Of a stretch of 10,668 bases of DNA, positions 1 to 5,224 are shown piece after piece (the first letter of the stretch is position 1; each line of letters starts with the position of its first letter). Position numbers and translations under genes: made by a program. Under the pieces are notes generated by a model, which worked only from the letters and a program-made list of their open reading frames with translations, did no database searches and was not told the DNA's origin. Source of the stretch: Anaerolineae bacterium. Its GTDB lineage: Bacteria; Chloroflexota; Anaerolineae; B4-G1. The DNA is taken from contig JAUWNP010000148.1 of assembly GCA_030612585.1 (NCBI GenBank), forward strand, positions 1 through 10,668, read 5' to 3'.

Positions 1-425
1 AACTCAACCAGCAGGAGGGGGTCACGATCTTCCTCACCTCCCACGACGCGGGGGACGTCGAGATTCTGTGCAAGCGGGCGATGGTCATCAACCACGGGAA
101 GGTGATCTACGACGGGCGGGTCTCCACGCTGAGGCGGGACTACATCCGCGCCAAGACCGTCTCCCTGAAACTGGGGGAGCCCTGGCTGGGGTTCGACGGC
201 CCTGGCGTGCCGCTGCTCAAGCCCAAGGGGTACGGGGTCAAACTTGAGGTGGACACCACCGACGCACGCATTGAGGAAGTGGTGGGGCGACTGCTGGCGC
301 GGTATAGCATCGTGGACATCAACGTGGACAACCCGCCGATGGAGGAGATTATTGCCCGCATCTATGAGGGAGGACAGGGGGACAGGGGGATGGGGGGACA
401 AGGGGACAGGGAGATAGGGGATTAG
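1..425 (+). CDS. ABC transporter ATP-binding protein, C-terminal part (COG4586-like)
   Basis: The gene enters from the left edge (reading frame begins at base 3); 140 residues are visible. The first residues read as the end of an ABC nucleotide-binding domain: a beta-strand (VTIFLTSHD) with the H-loop histidine at visible residue 14, then a segment ending VINHGKVIYDG, typical of drug- or lipid-type ABC-2 ATPases. Walker A, the signature motif and Walker B lie outside the window. After the domain comes a small C-terminal region (visible residues about 40-122) of the kind found in COG4586 ATPases. The family would normally stop near EEIIARIYE; the last 18 residues (GGQGDRG... to GD) are instead encoded by a G-rich tandem repeat. 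Two permeases of the matching families follow on the same strand, so this is inferred to power that exporter. The substrate is unknown. Confidence 0.9.
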   Translation, partial: LNQQEGVTIFLTSHDAGDVEILCKRAMVINHGKVIYDGRVSTLRRDYIRAKTVSLKLGEPWLGFDGPGVPLLKPKGYGVKLEVDTTDARIEEVVGRLLARYSIVDINVDNPPMEEIIARIYEGGQGDRGMGGQGDREIGD

Positions 426-433
426 GGGATTAG
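368..433 (+). repeat. G-tract tandem repeat (GGGGACA / GGGGATTA-like)
   Basis: Eight runs of three to six guanines occur at 368-370, 377-381, 385-389, 392-397, 402-405, 409-411, 417-420 and 425-428, separated by 2-5 bases (ACA, AT, ACAA, AGATA, ATTA). The array begins inside the ATPase gene, supplies its last 18 codons and stop codon, and runs into the spacer. On the plus strand (also the mRNA strand) it satisfies the simple G-quadruplex pattern. Any regulatory effect on the downstream permeases is inference. Confidence 0.85.
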
Positions 434-440
434 GCGAATG

Positions 441-545
441 ATGCGGTATGGATTTGTCCTTTGGACCGCCGCCCGGCAGCAGTTGGCCTATCGAGCCGAA
501 CCAGTAGGACAAATTGGCAATTTGTCCCACAGGGAAAGAAAATGA
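441..545 (+). pseudogene. Remnant of a permease N-terminus (34-codon reading frame) before the real permease gene
   Basis: From the ATG at 441 (another ATG precedes it at 438) the frame encodes RYGFVLWTAARQQLAYRAE. This matches residues 3-21 of the downstream permease at 18 of 19 positions. Aligning 444-500 with 548-604 gives 49 of 57 identical bases; six of the eight differences are silent third-position changes and the other two fall in one codon (TGG versus CTG). The homology stops abruptly, a palindrome follows, and the frame terminates at 543-545 so that its TGA overlaps the permease ATG (ATGA). The bias to silent changes suggests both copies once evolved as protein. The likeliest explanation is the leftover start of a deleted paralogous permease gene, not a fresh duplication. 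A translated leader peptide coupled to the permease is an alternative. Confidence 0.65.
504..530. repeat. Short palindromic repeat (GGACAAATTG / CAATTTGTCC)
   Basis: Two perfect 10-bp arms (507-516 and 518-527) flank a single G. Pairing extends to 13 bp per side with one mismatch (506 against 528). It starts three bases past the point where the permease-remnant homology ends and finishes 11 bases before the permease start codon. It looks like a dispersed palindromic repeat unit and is placed to form a hairpin in the 5' leader of the permease mRNA. Copy number elsewhere in the genome cannot be seen here. Confidence 0.75.
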
Positions 546-1366
546 CACGCTATGGGTTTGTGCTTCTGACCGCGGCACGGCAGCAGTTGGCCTATCGGGC
601 CGAACTGGGGATGCGCGCTATCCAGATGGTGCTCTTCATGGGCGTTTTTATGGCGCTGTGGACGACGGCTTTCAGCGTCAGTGGGCGGGCGGACCTGGAG
701 GGCTACCGGCTGGCGGAGATGGTCTGGTACCTGGCGATGACTGAGACGATTACTCTCTCATCGTCGCGGGTTTTCGTAGAGATCAGCGAGGCGGTCAAGG
801 CGGGAAGCCTGGCCTACGCGCTGGCTCGTCCCATGAGTTACCCCTTCTTTCAGGTGGCCAACTCACTGGGCAATTCCGCGCCGCGCTTCGCCCTCAATCT
901 GCTGACGGCGGCGGCTGTGGTGGGACTGGGGATGAGGCAGGTGCCTGTCCTGGCGTCCTCGGCTCCGCTCGGGAAAGGAGCGGGGAGCCTGCCGGGTCTG
1001 GCGGCTTTTCTGGGGATGGCGGCGCTGGCCTTATTATTGGACGCTCTCATCGCCGTCCTCATCGGTCTTCTGGCCTTCTGGATCGAGGAGGTCACCCCAG
1101 TCTTCTGGATCTACCAGAAACTGCTCTTCACCGTGGGCGGGTTGTTCCTCCCGCTGGAGATGTTCCCCGACTGGCTGCGGCGGGTGTCCGCGTGGCTGCC
1201 GTTCCAGTTCATCACCTACGTTCCGGCCCGGGCCTTCGTCGCCTTCGAGCCCGGGTTCGTGCTGCGGGCGGTGGCCGGGCAGGTGACTTACGTGGCGATA
1301 CTCGCAGCGCTGGTGGTGCTCGTCTGGCGGCGGGCTCAGCGGCGGCTGGTGGTGCATGGAGGGTAG
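542..1366 (+). CDS. ABC-2 type transporter permease (COG4587-like)
   Basis: This 274-residue integral membrane protein is one of two permeases forming the exporter channel with the upstream ATPase. Hydrophobic segments are visible at roughly residues 24-42, 54-72, 115-135, 155-187, 196-215 and 240-262, consistent with about six membrane passes. The motif region LARPMSYPFFQVANSLG (about residue 95) and the segment FWIEEVTPVFWIYQKLLF match the pattern of the ABC2_membrane_6 / COG4587 family. The frame is open back to a TTG at 461, but that extension is the permease remnant and palindrome read in another frame. I therefore chose the ATG at 542, preceded by AGGGAAAG and matching the family start (MTRYGF). 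It is probably in one operon with the ATPase and permease 2, although a 141-bp spacer follows. Confidence 0.88.
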   Translation: MTRYGFVLLTAARQQLAYRAELGMRAIQMVLFMGVFMALWTTAFSVSGRADLEGYRLAEMVWYLAMTETITLSSSRVFVEISEAVKAGSLAYALARPMSYPFFQVANSLGNSAPRFALNLLTAAAVVGLGMRQVPVLASSAPLGKGAGSLPGLAAFLGMAALALLLDALIAVLIGLLAFWIEEVTPVFWIYQKLLFTVGGLFLPLEMFPDWLRRVSAWLPFQFITYVPARAFVAFEPGFVLRAVAGQVTYVAILAALVVLVWRRAQRRLVVHGG

Positions 1367-1374
1367 GCAAAGAA

Positions 1375-1426
1375 ATGACCAATGACCAATGACCAATGAC
1401 CAATGACCAATGACCAATGACCAATG
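1375..1426. repeat. Heptamer tandem repeat, (ATGACCA) x7 plus partial
   Basis: Seven perfect consecutive copies of ATGACCA (1375-1423) are followed by a degenerate start of an eighth (ATGGCAA). The array lies 8 bp after the stop of permease 1 and 81 bp before the start of permease 2. Heptameric arrays of this kind resemble the short tandemly repeated repetitive sequences known from cyanobacteria and also seen in other phyla. Read as protein they give a SLVIGHW-type repeat, which is an artefact. Copy number is likely variable between strains. The remainder of the spacer (1427-1507) shows nothing further that I can name. Confidence 0.95.
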
Positions 1427-1507
1427 GCAAACGAGGAAACAATGAGCCGTCTGTCATGGACTGGCTAGGAGTACGTTCAACATACCCATACAAGAACAGG
1501 TGCGCAA

Positions 1508-2290
1508 ATGAAAACTGTGCGATTGGTTTGGGGCTATCTGCGGCATAATCTGATGTCGGCGATGGCTTACCGGGGGGCCTTCTTCTTGCAGGTGTTCGGC
1601 ATGATGCTGAACAACACGATGCTGCTCTTTTTCTGGTGGGTGCTCTTCAACCGGCTGCCCACGCTGCGGGGGTGGGACCTGGCGGGGGTGATGACGTTGT
1701 ACGGGATCGTCGCCTTCGGATTCGGTGCGGCGACTGTTGTCTGTGGCAACGCTTTCCTGGTGGCGCGGGTTATCACCAGCGGCGACCTGGACTACTACCT
1801 GGCCCTGCCGGCCGACCCGCTGGTGCACCTTCTGGTCTCGCGGATGTCACTCCCCGGCTGGGGGGATCTGCTGTTTGGCCTGGCGGTGTTCCTGGCCGCC
1901 GCGCCGGACCGCTGGGGGAGCCTGCCGCTGTTTCTCCTGTTGGGCTTGCTGGCGGGTCTTATCCTGGTCGGGTTCAGCGTGCTGGTGGGGTCGCTGGCCT
2001 TCTGGGTGGGCAACGCCGACCAACTGGCGGCCCAGGCGATCAACGCGCTGATCACCTTCGGCCTGTACCCGGCGGAGATCTTCCCCGGTGTGGTGCGGGT
2101 GCTGCTCTACACCCTCATCCCGGCCGCCTTCGTCGGTTCCATCCCGGCGGGACTGCTGGACGATTTCGACTGGGGGCGGCTGGCGGCGTTGGTGGCCTTC
2201 ACCGCCGGTATCACGCTGGCGGCGCGGTGGGTCTTCTCCTGGGGCCTGCGCCGCTACGAGTCGGGCAACCTGGTGACGGTACGGGGGTGA
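1508..2290 (+). CDS. ABC-2 type transporter permease (COG3694-like)
   Basis: A 260-residue membrane protein and second permease of the exporter. The soluble N-terminal stretch MKTVRLVWGYLRHNLMSAMAY precedes hydrophobic segments at about residues 22-48, 58-80, 115-130, 137-165, 178-215 and 220-243. Family hallmarks visible are DYYLALPADPLVHLLVSRM (about residues 97-115), followed by GDLLFG, and the late segment LYPAEIFPGVVRVLLYTLIPAAF. These are typical of COG3694 partners of COG4586/4587 systems. The start ATG at 1508 has a modest AGGTG ribosome site six bases upstream. It follows permease 1 after a spacer holding the heptamer array. The gene is intact and is the last of this operon. The transported substrate cannot be inferred. 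Confidence 0.9.
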   Translation: MKTVRLVWGYLRHNLMSAMAYRGAFFLQVFGMMLNNTMLLFFWWVLFNRLPTLRGWDLAGVMTLYGIVAFGFGAATVVCGNAFLVARVITSGDLDYYLALPADPLVHLLVSRMSLPGWGDLLFGLAVFLAAAPDRWGSLPLFLLLGLLAGLILVGFSVLVGSLAFWVGNADQLAAQAINALITFGLYPAEIFPGVVRVLLYTLIPAAFVGSIPAGLLDDFDWGRLAALVAFTAGITLAARWVFSWGLRRYESGNLVTVRG

Positions 2291-2517
2291 TGTAAACCCT
2301 CGCTATGGGAAATCGTAGCAGAACGAAACCCAGAAACACTTGGGAAGCCGCAGAGCGCGTCTAGTGGCATGCCTGCCGTTGAGAGTGGGGTTGATGAATT
2401 TGCCGAACGCCGCAGAACGGCTCTGGAGGGCCTTAGAGAGCCGCAGAACTGCTACGTTTTCCCGCTATACCCGTTGTTTGTGCGAGCCCCACTATCAGGG
2501 TATAATCAACGAGCCTG
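2291..2517. other. Non-coding spacer with a small hairpin and direct repeats
   Basis: No gene is supported here; the short open frames have no recognisable sequence. It contains a perfect 7-bp hairpin (CGGCTCT at 2418-2424, AGAGCCG at 2437-2443, 12-base loop), flanked by a direct repeat GCCGCAGAAC at 2409-2418 and 2440-2449. A related GCCGCAGAG lies near 2347. There is no U-tract after the hairpin, so it is not a convincing intrinsic terminator for the permease operon. Confidence 0.6.
2478..2506 (+). promoter_or_regulatory. Promoter-like site without an obvious gene
   Basis: A perfect TATAAT at 2501-2506 is preceded at 17 bp by TTGTGC (2478-2483). No plus-strand gene follows before the oppositely oriented LysE-family gene. 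A transcript would begin near 2513, run through the degenerate inverted repeat and continue antisense to that gene. It could drive a small RNA or be a chance match. Confidence 0.35.
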
Positions 2518-2636
2518 GTTACTACTCACCCTCCCGCAGGTTTTGACGGGTTTTTAACGCAAAAGCACATCCCAACGGCTATGCAAGCCTGCGAGTGCAG
2601 CAAATTGCAACCTGTGGGAGGGTAGTCTGAGTAGTA
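2518..2636. repeat. Degenerate inverted-repeat element sharing the TIR of the 3295-3736 element
   Basis: The left end reads GTTACTACTCA (2518-2528) then CCCTCCCGCAGG (2529-2540). The right side reads CCTGTGGGAGGG (2611-2622), five extra bases, then TGAGTAGTA (2628-2636). The arms pair at 11 of 12 and 9 of 9 positions. The outer 11 bases are identical to the first 11 bases of the terminal repeats of the element at 3295-3736. No target duplication is visible, and the right end abuts the stop codon of the LysE-family gene (2637-2639). It looks like an old, internally different relative of that element, about 120 bp long. Confidence 0.6.
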
Positions 2637-3251
2637 CTAAAGAAGACTGAGGAGTGACAACAACCCAAAAACCGTGAGAACGACGCCGGAGATTCTGTTG
2701 ATCCAACGTAGAGCATTGGTGTTGAACCTGTCCCGGAACAGGCTCGCGCCGCTGGCCAGTGTCAACCACCATAGTGTCGAGCCAATGAAGACACCGCCTA
2801 CCAGTAATGCTGACGAGGTATAATCCCTAGCACTGTTGGTTATACCTACTCCGGTGAATATCGCCGCAAAAGAGAGAACGGTCATAGGATTCGTGAGCGT
2901 CAGGAAGAATGTTGAGGCGTAGGAGCCAAGAAGCCCTTTGCCGCTTGCAGAAGCCGCTGTCTCGGCGGGTTTGGAGAGCAACGTCCTGATGCCCAGGTAA
3001 CACAGGAACAGGCCACCGATCAGACTGAGCCAGGTTCGCTGACCGAGCAACAGGCTTGAGATGAATGTAAGTCCAAACCCGGCCACACTACCGTAAAAAG
3101 CATCGGCGGTCGCTGCTCCCAGGCCGGAAACTAAACCAGAAGCCCGTCCTTCAGTCAGCGTGCGGCGTATGCACAACACACCAATTGGACCGACAGGTGC
3201 GGCGATCGAAAAACCAAGCAGAATCCCTTTGAGCAGAAACTGTGTGTCCAT
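2637..3251 (-). CDS. LysE/RhtB family exporter
   Basis: This 204-residue protein is all hydrophobic segments with short loops, the size and six-helix layout of the LysE/RhtB amino-acid and metabolite exporters. The family signature is clear at the N-terminus: GFSIAAPVGPIGVLCIRRTL (residues about 14-33), then GLVSGLGAATADAFYG (about 39-54). A second conserved patch, FLTLTNPMTVLSFAAIF, follows at about residues 115-131. Members export basic, neutral or modified amino acids by proton exchange; which substrate applies here cannot be read from sequence. The gene stands alone on its strand. The start ATG at 3251 has only a weak AGG upstream and sits six bases after a promoter-like -10 box, so it may be leaderless. 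Its stop codon touches a degenerate repeat, and an insertion element lies just upstream of its promoter. Confidence 0.9.
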   Translation of the reverse strand: MDTQFLLKGILLGFSIAAPVGPIGVLCIRRTLTEGRASGLVSGLGAATADAFYGSVAGFGLTFISSLLLGQRTWLSLIGGLFLCYLGIRTLLSKPAETAASASGKGLLGSYASTFFLTLTNPMTVLSFAAIFTGVGITNSARDYTSSALLVGGVFIGSTLWWLTLASGASLFRDRFNTNALRWINRISGVVLTVFGLLSLLSLL

Positions 3252-3257
3252 GTACCT

Positions 3258-3285
3258 ATGATACCAGGTCTTTGCCAGTAATCAA
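3258..3285 (-). promoter_or_regulatory. Candidate promoter of the LysE-family gene (possibly leaderless)
   Basis: On the minus strand TTGATT (3280-3285) and TATCAT (3258-3263) are spaced 16 bp apart. Only six bases separate the -10 box from the start ATG at 3251, so transcription would start at or next to the A of the ATG. The target duplication of the insertion element begins two bases upstream of the -35 box, leaving this promoter intact. Confidence 0.5.
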
Positions 3286-3301
3286 GCGCGTGCGGTTACT
3301 A

Positions 3302-3506
3302 CTCAGGCGTCATTCCGAGCGACCGAAATGAGCGCAGCAGCCTGCCCTGCCACCGCGAGTACCACCGCGAGTACTCGTGGCGGGGCTCGTGGCGGTGAGC
3401 CTGTCGAAGGGACTGAAGGGAGTCGAGGAATCTGGTCGCTCTTGCCGCTGAAAACCGAGATTCCTCGACTCGCTGCGCTCGCTCGGAATGACGTGTTGTG
3501 GGAAGC
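3302..3506. repeat. Module A of tandem duplication inside the element (205 bp)
   Basis: This module has nested inverted repeats. The outer arms are CGTCATTCCGAGCGA (3308-3322) and its complement (3479-3493). The inner arms are AGTCGAGGAATCT (3421-3433) and its complement (3458-3470). A near-palindrome sits around CGAGTACTCG. It carries two copies of CACCGCGAGTA. Transcribed, it would fold into a long stem. The CATTCCGAGCG...CGAGGAATCT wording resembles dispersed repeats I know from several bacterial genomes. Confidence 0.85.
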
Positions 3507-3724
3507 CTCAGGCGTCATTCCGAGCGACCGAAATGAGCGCAGCAGCCTGCCCTGCCACCGCGAGTACCACCGCGAGTAACCACCGCGAGTACTCGTGGCG
3601 GGGCTCGTGGCGGTGAGCTTGTCGAAGGGACTGAAGGGAGTCGAGGAATCTGGTCGCTCTTGCCGCTGAAAACCGAGATTCCTCGACTCGCTGCGCTCGC
3701 TCGGAATGACGTGTTGTGGAAAGC
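3507..3724. repeat. Module B of tandem duplication inside the element (218 bp)
   Basis: Nearly identical to module A, offset by 205 bp at its start and 218 bp at its end. The 13-bp length difference is one additional CCACCGCGAGTA-type unit (three copies instead of two). Other differences are a few single bases (for example GAGCTTG versus GAGCCTG). Outer arms lie at 3513-3527 and 3697-3711. The junction GCCTCAGGC is what remains if the facing TIRs of two adjacent elements were deleted between CT repeats. Confidence 0.85.
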
Positions 3725-3775
3725 CTGAGTAGTAACCGCGTGCGTTCAAAACCTGTCAGGTAAGGAGGAACACAA

Positions 3776-4732
3776 GTGAACCCTATCACCCAATTTACTG
3801 ACCGCGCCATCTGCAACGTCGAAACGGTCATCGTCGGCAAGCGACAACAGATTGAGTTGCTGATGGTGGCTCTGCTGTGCCAGGGGCACGTGCTCATCGA
3901 GGACGTGCCCGGCACCGGCAAGACGATGCTGGCCCGGGCTATGGCTGCCAGCCTGGGCATCGGTTTCAAACGGCTGCAATGCACGCCCGACCTGTTGCCT
4001 AACGACATCACCGGTGTGAGCGTGTTCAACCAGAAGACCAACGCGTTCGAATTCCGGCCCGGCCCGGTCTTCGCCAACATCCTACTGGCCGACGAGATCA
4101 ACCGCGCCACGCCCCGCACCCAGGCCGCGCTGCTGGAGGCCATGCAAGAACAACAGGTCACGGTGGACGGCGTCACCCGCCCGCTGCCCGCGCCGTTCCT
4201 GGTGCTGGCCACGCAGAACCCCATCGAGTACGAGGGCACTTTTCCTCTGCCAGAAGCCCAACTTGACCGTTTTCTCATTCGCCTGTCGCTGGGCTATCCC
4301 GCAGAAGACGACGAAATCCAGATCCTGCGCAATCTCAGAAAACGACATCCGATTGAGACGGTGGCGCAGGTTGTGGATGGGGCTGAACTGCTGAACCTGC
4401 ACGATGCCGTCACCGATGTGCACGTGGACGAGTCGCTGGAACGGTACATCCTGGCCATCGTGCGCGCCACCCGCTCCCATCCCGACGTGACGCTGGGGGC
4501 CAGCCCGCGCGGATCGTTGGCCCTCTACAAGACCGCCCAGGCGCTGGCGGCACTGCGCGAGCGCGACTATGTCATCCCCGATGACGTCAAGATGCTGGTT
4601 CCGCTCACGCTGGCTCACCGGCTGATCGTCAAGCCGGATAGTCAGTTGCGCGGACGCACTGCCCAGACAATCCTGGCCGAGATCCTGGGGCGTACTGAAC
4701 TGGACATTGGGGAACTGAAACGTGGAGCGTGA
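3776..4732 (+). CDS. MoxR-family AAA+ ATPase
   Basis: A 318-residue MoxR-type AAA+ ATPase, full length for the family (about 310-330). Motifs in order: Walker A in EDVPGTGKT (residues 42-50); the family segment GFKRLQCTPDLLPNDITG (63-80); Walker B ILLADEINRA (102-111); the conserved QAALLEAMQEQQVTVDG (116-132); sensor 1 ATQNPIEYEGTFPLPEAQLDRF (144-165); sensor 2 GASPRGS (about 241-247). MoxR proteins act as chaperone-like ATPases that help activate or assemble partner proteins, often VWA-domain or DUF58 proteins. The start is a GTG at 3776 fixed by a strong AAGGAGG at 3762-3768, seven bases away. Downstream lies a thioesterase gene at operon distance, not the usual DUF58/VWA partner. Its natural upstream region is interrupted by the 442-bp insertion. 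Confidence 0.95.
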   Translation: MNPITQFTDRAICNVETVIVGKRQQIELLMVALLCQGHVLIEDVPGTGKTMLARAMAASLGIGFKRLQCTPDLLPNDITGVSVFNQKTNAFEFRPGPVFANILLADEINRATPRTQAALLEAMQEQQVTVDGVTRPLPAPFLVLATQNPIEYEGTFPLPEAQLDRFLIRLSLGYPAEDDEIQILRNLRKRHPIETVAQVVDGAELLNLHDAVTDVHVDESLERYILAIVRATRSHPDVTLGASPRGSLALYKTAQALAALRERDYVIPDDVKMLVPLTLAHRLIVKPDSQLRGRTAQTILAEILGRTELDIGELKRGA

Positions 4733-4740
4733 GGTGTGAT

Positions 4741-5205
4741 ATGAACAAACAACCCAACTCTCGCATGTGTTTCGTCTGCGGCCTGCAGAACCCGGCCGGG
4801 CTGAAACTGGCATTCTACGAGGAGCCAGGGGCCGGGCAGGTGTGGGTCAAGTTCGTCGTGCATGACGAGTATCAGGGCTATCCCGGCGTCGTCCACGGCG
4901 GCATCGTCGCCGCCATCCTGGACGAGGTCTCTGGGCGAGCCGTGCTCATCAATGGTTCCGACGAGGACCTGATGGCGACGCTGAAGATTACTATCCGTTA
5001 CCGCCGCCCTACCCCCACTGAAACCCCACTGACAGCCGTGGGCTGGGTGGAACGGCCGGGCACGAGCAGGGCCAAGGTCGCTGGCGAGATCCGCCTGCCC
5101 GACGGCACCGTCACCGCCGAGTGCGAGGCTATTCTGACTCGCCCGCCTGAGGAGTTCCGCGAACGTTGGGAGCCGGAGAAGCCGTACTGGAAGGTGGATG
5201 AATAG
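4741..5205 (+). CDS. PaaI-like hotdog-fold thioesterase
   Basis: A 154-residue protein of the PaaI / 4HBT hotdog superfamily, which hydrolyses acyl-CoA or related thioesters. The N-terminal CFVCGLQNPAGLKLAFYE (about residues 10-27) is typical of the subgroup with a Cys-x-x-Cys-type opening. The catalytic-region signature HGGIVAAILDEVSGRAVL (about 53-70) is intact with its conserved His-Gly-Gly and Asp. Strands such as TLKITIRYRRPTPTETPLTAVGWV follow, as expected. I chose ATG 4741 (GAGGTG at 4731-4736). A GTG at 4729 is a possible start that would overlap the moxR stop by four bases. Either way the gene is read with moxR. The physiological substrate is unknown. It ends 19 bases from the convergent mreB stop, with no obvious terminator between. 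Confidence 0.9.
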   Translation: MNKQPNSRMCFVCGLQNPAGLKLAFYEEPGAGQVWVKFVVHDEYQGYPGVVHGGIVAAILDEVSGRAVLINGSDEDLMATLKITIRYRRPTPTETPLTAVGWVERPGTSRAKVAGEIRLPDGTVTAECEAILTRPPEEFRERWEPEKPYWKVDE

Positions 5206-5224
5206 ATGAACGAATGTTTCTGCG

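Larger units (their letters stand above)
3287..3744. mobile_element. MITE-like non-autonomous insertion (3295-3736) with 8-bp target duplication
   Basis: The element is bounded by perfect 14-bp terminal inverted repeats: GTTACTACTCAGGC (3295-3308) and its complement (3723-3736). Identical 8-bp direct repeats CGCGTGCG (3287-3294 and 3737-3744) flank it directly, the footprint of a transposition event. It is 442 bp long and has no credible transposase; the open frames inside are by-products of palindromic sequence. The interior consists of two head-to-tail, highly structured modules (3302-3506 and 3507-3724). Eight-base duplications are known for IS families such as IS66 and ISL3, but I cannot assign a parent. 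It sits in the divergent spacer between the LysE-family gene and the MoxR gene, ending 25 bases before the MoxR ribosome site proper, so moxR transcription probably has to start in or cross it. Confidence 0.82.

Noticed and set aside
461..541. N-terminal 27-residue extension of permease 1 from a TTG
   Set aside because: It reads the permease relic in a different frame from its coding one and then the palindrome. The ATG at 542 gives the family-like start.
1375..1426. Heptamer array as a CRISPR
   Set aside because: The units are 7 bp, directly adjacent and without spacers.
1034..1493. Minus-strand frames with SLVIGHWSLVIGHW repeats
   Set aside because: These are translations of the heptamer array and not a repeat protein.
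2291..2517. tRNA or other RNA gene in the spacer
   Set aside because: No cloverleaf, no GGTTCRA T-loop and no acceptor-stem pairing could be found; only a 7-bp hairpin.
2532..2555. Intrinsic terminator (CCCG...CGGG followed by TTTTT)
   Set aside because: The stem has only four pairs and a ten-base loop. It is too weak to call, and it lies 240 bp past the permease stop.
2340..2557. Small plus-strand proteins of 62-68 residues
   Set aside because: There are two overlapping frames with no ribosome site or recognisable sequence, ending in the inverted-repeat element.
3302..3724. Tandem modules as a CRISPR or riboswitch
   Set aside because: There are only two long copies bounded by TIRs and a target duplication, which fits a transposable element better.
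3508..4278. Long minus-strand frame (256 codons) opposite moxR and through the element
   Set aside because: It is the shadow of moxR plus palindromic element sequence. The composition (Ser/Arg-rich) matches no protein, and the moxR frame has all AAA+ motifs.
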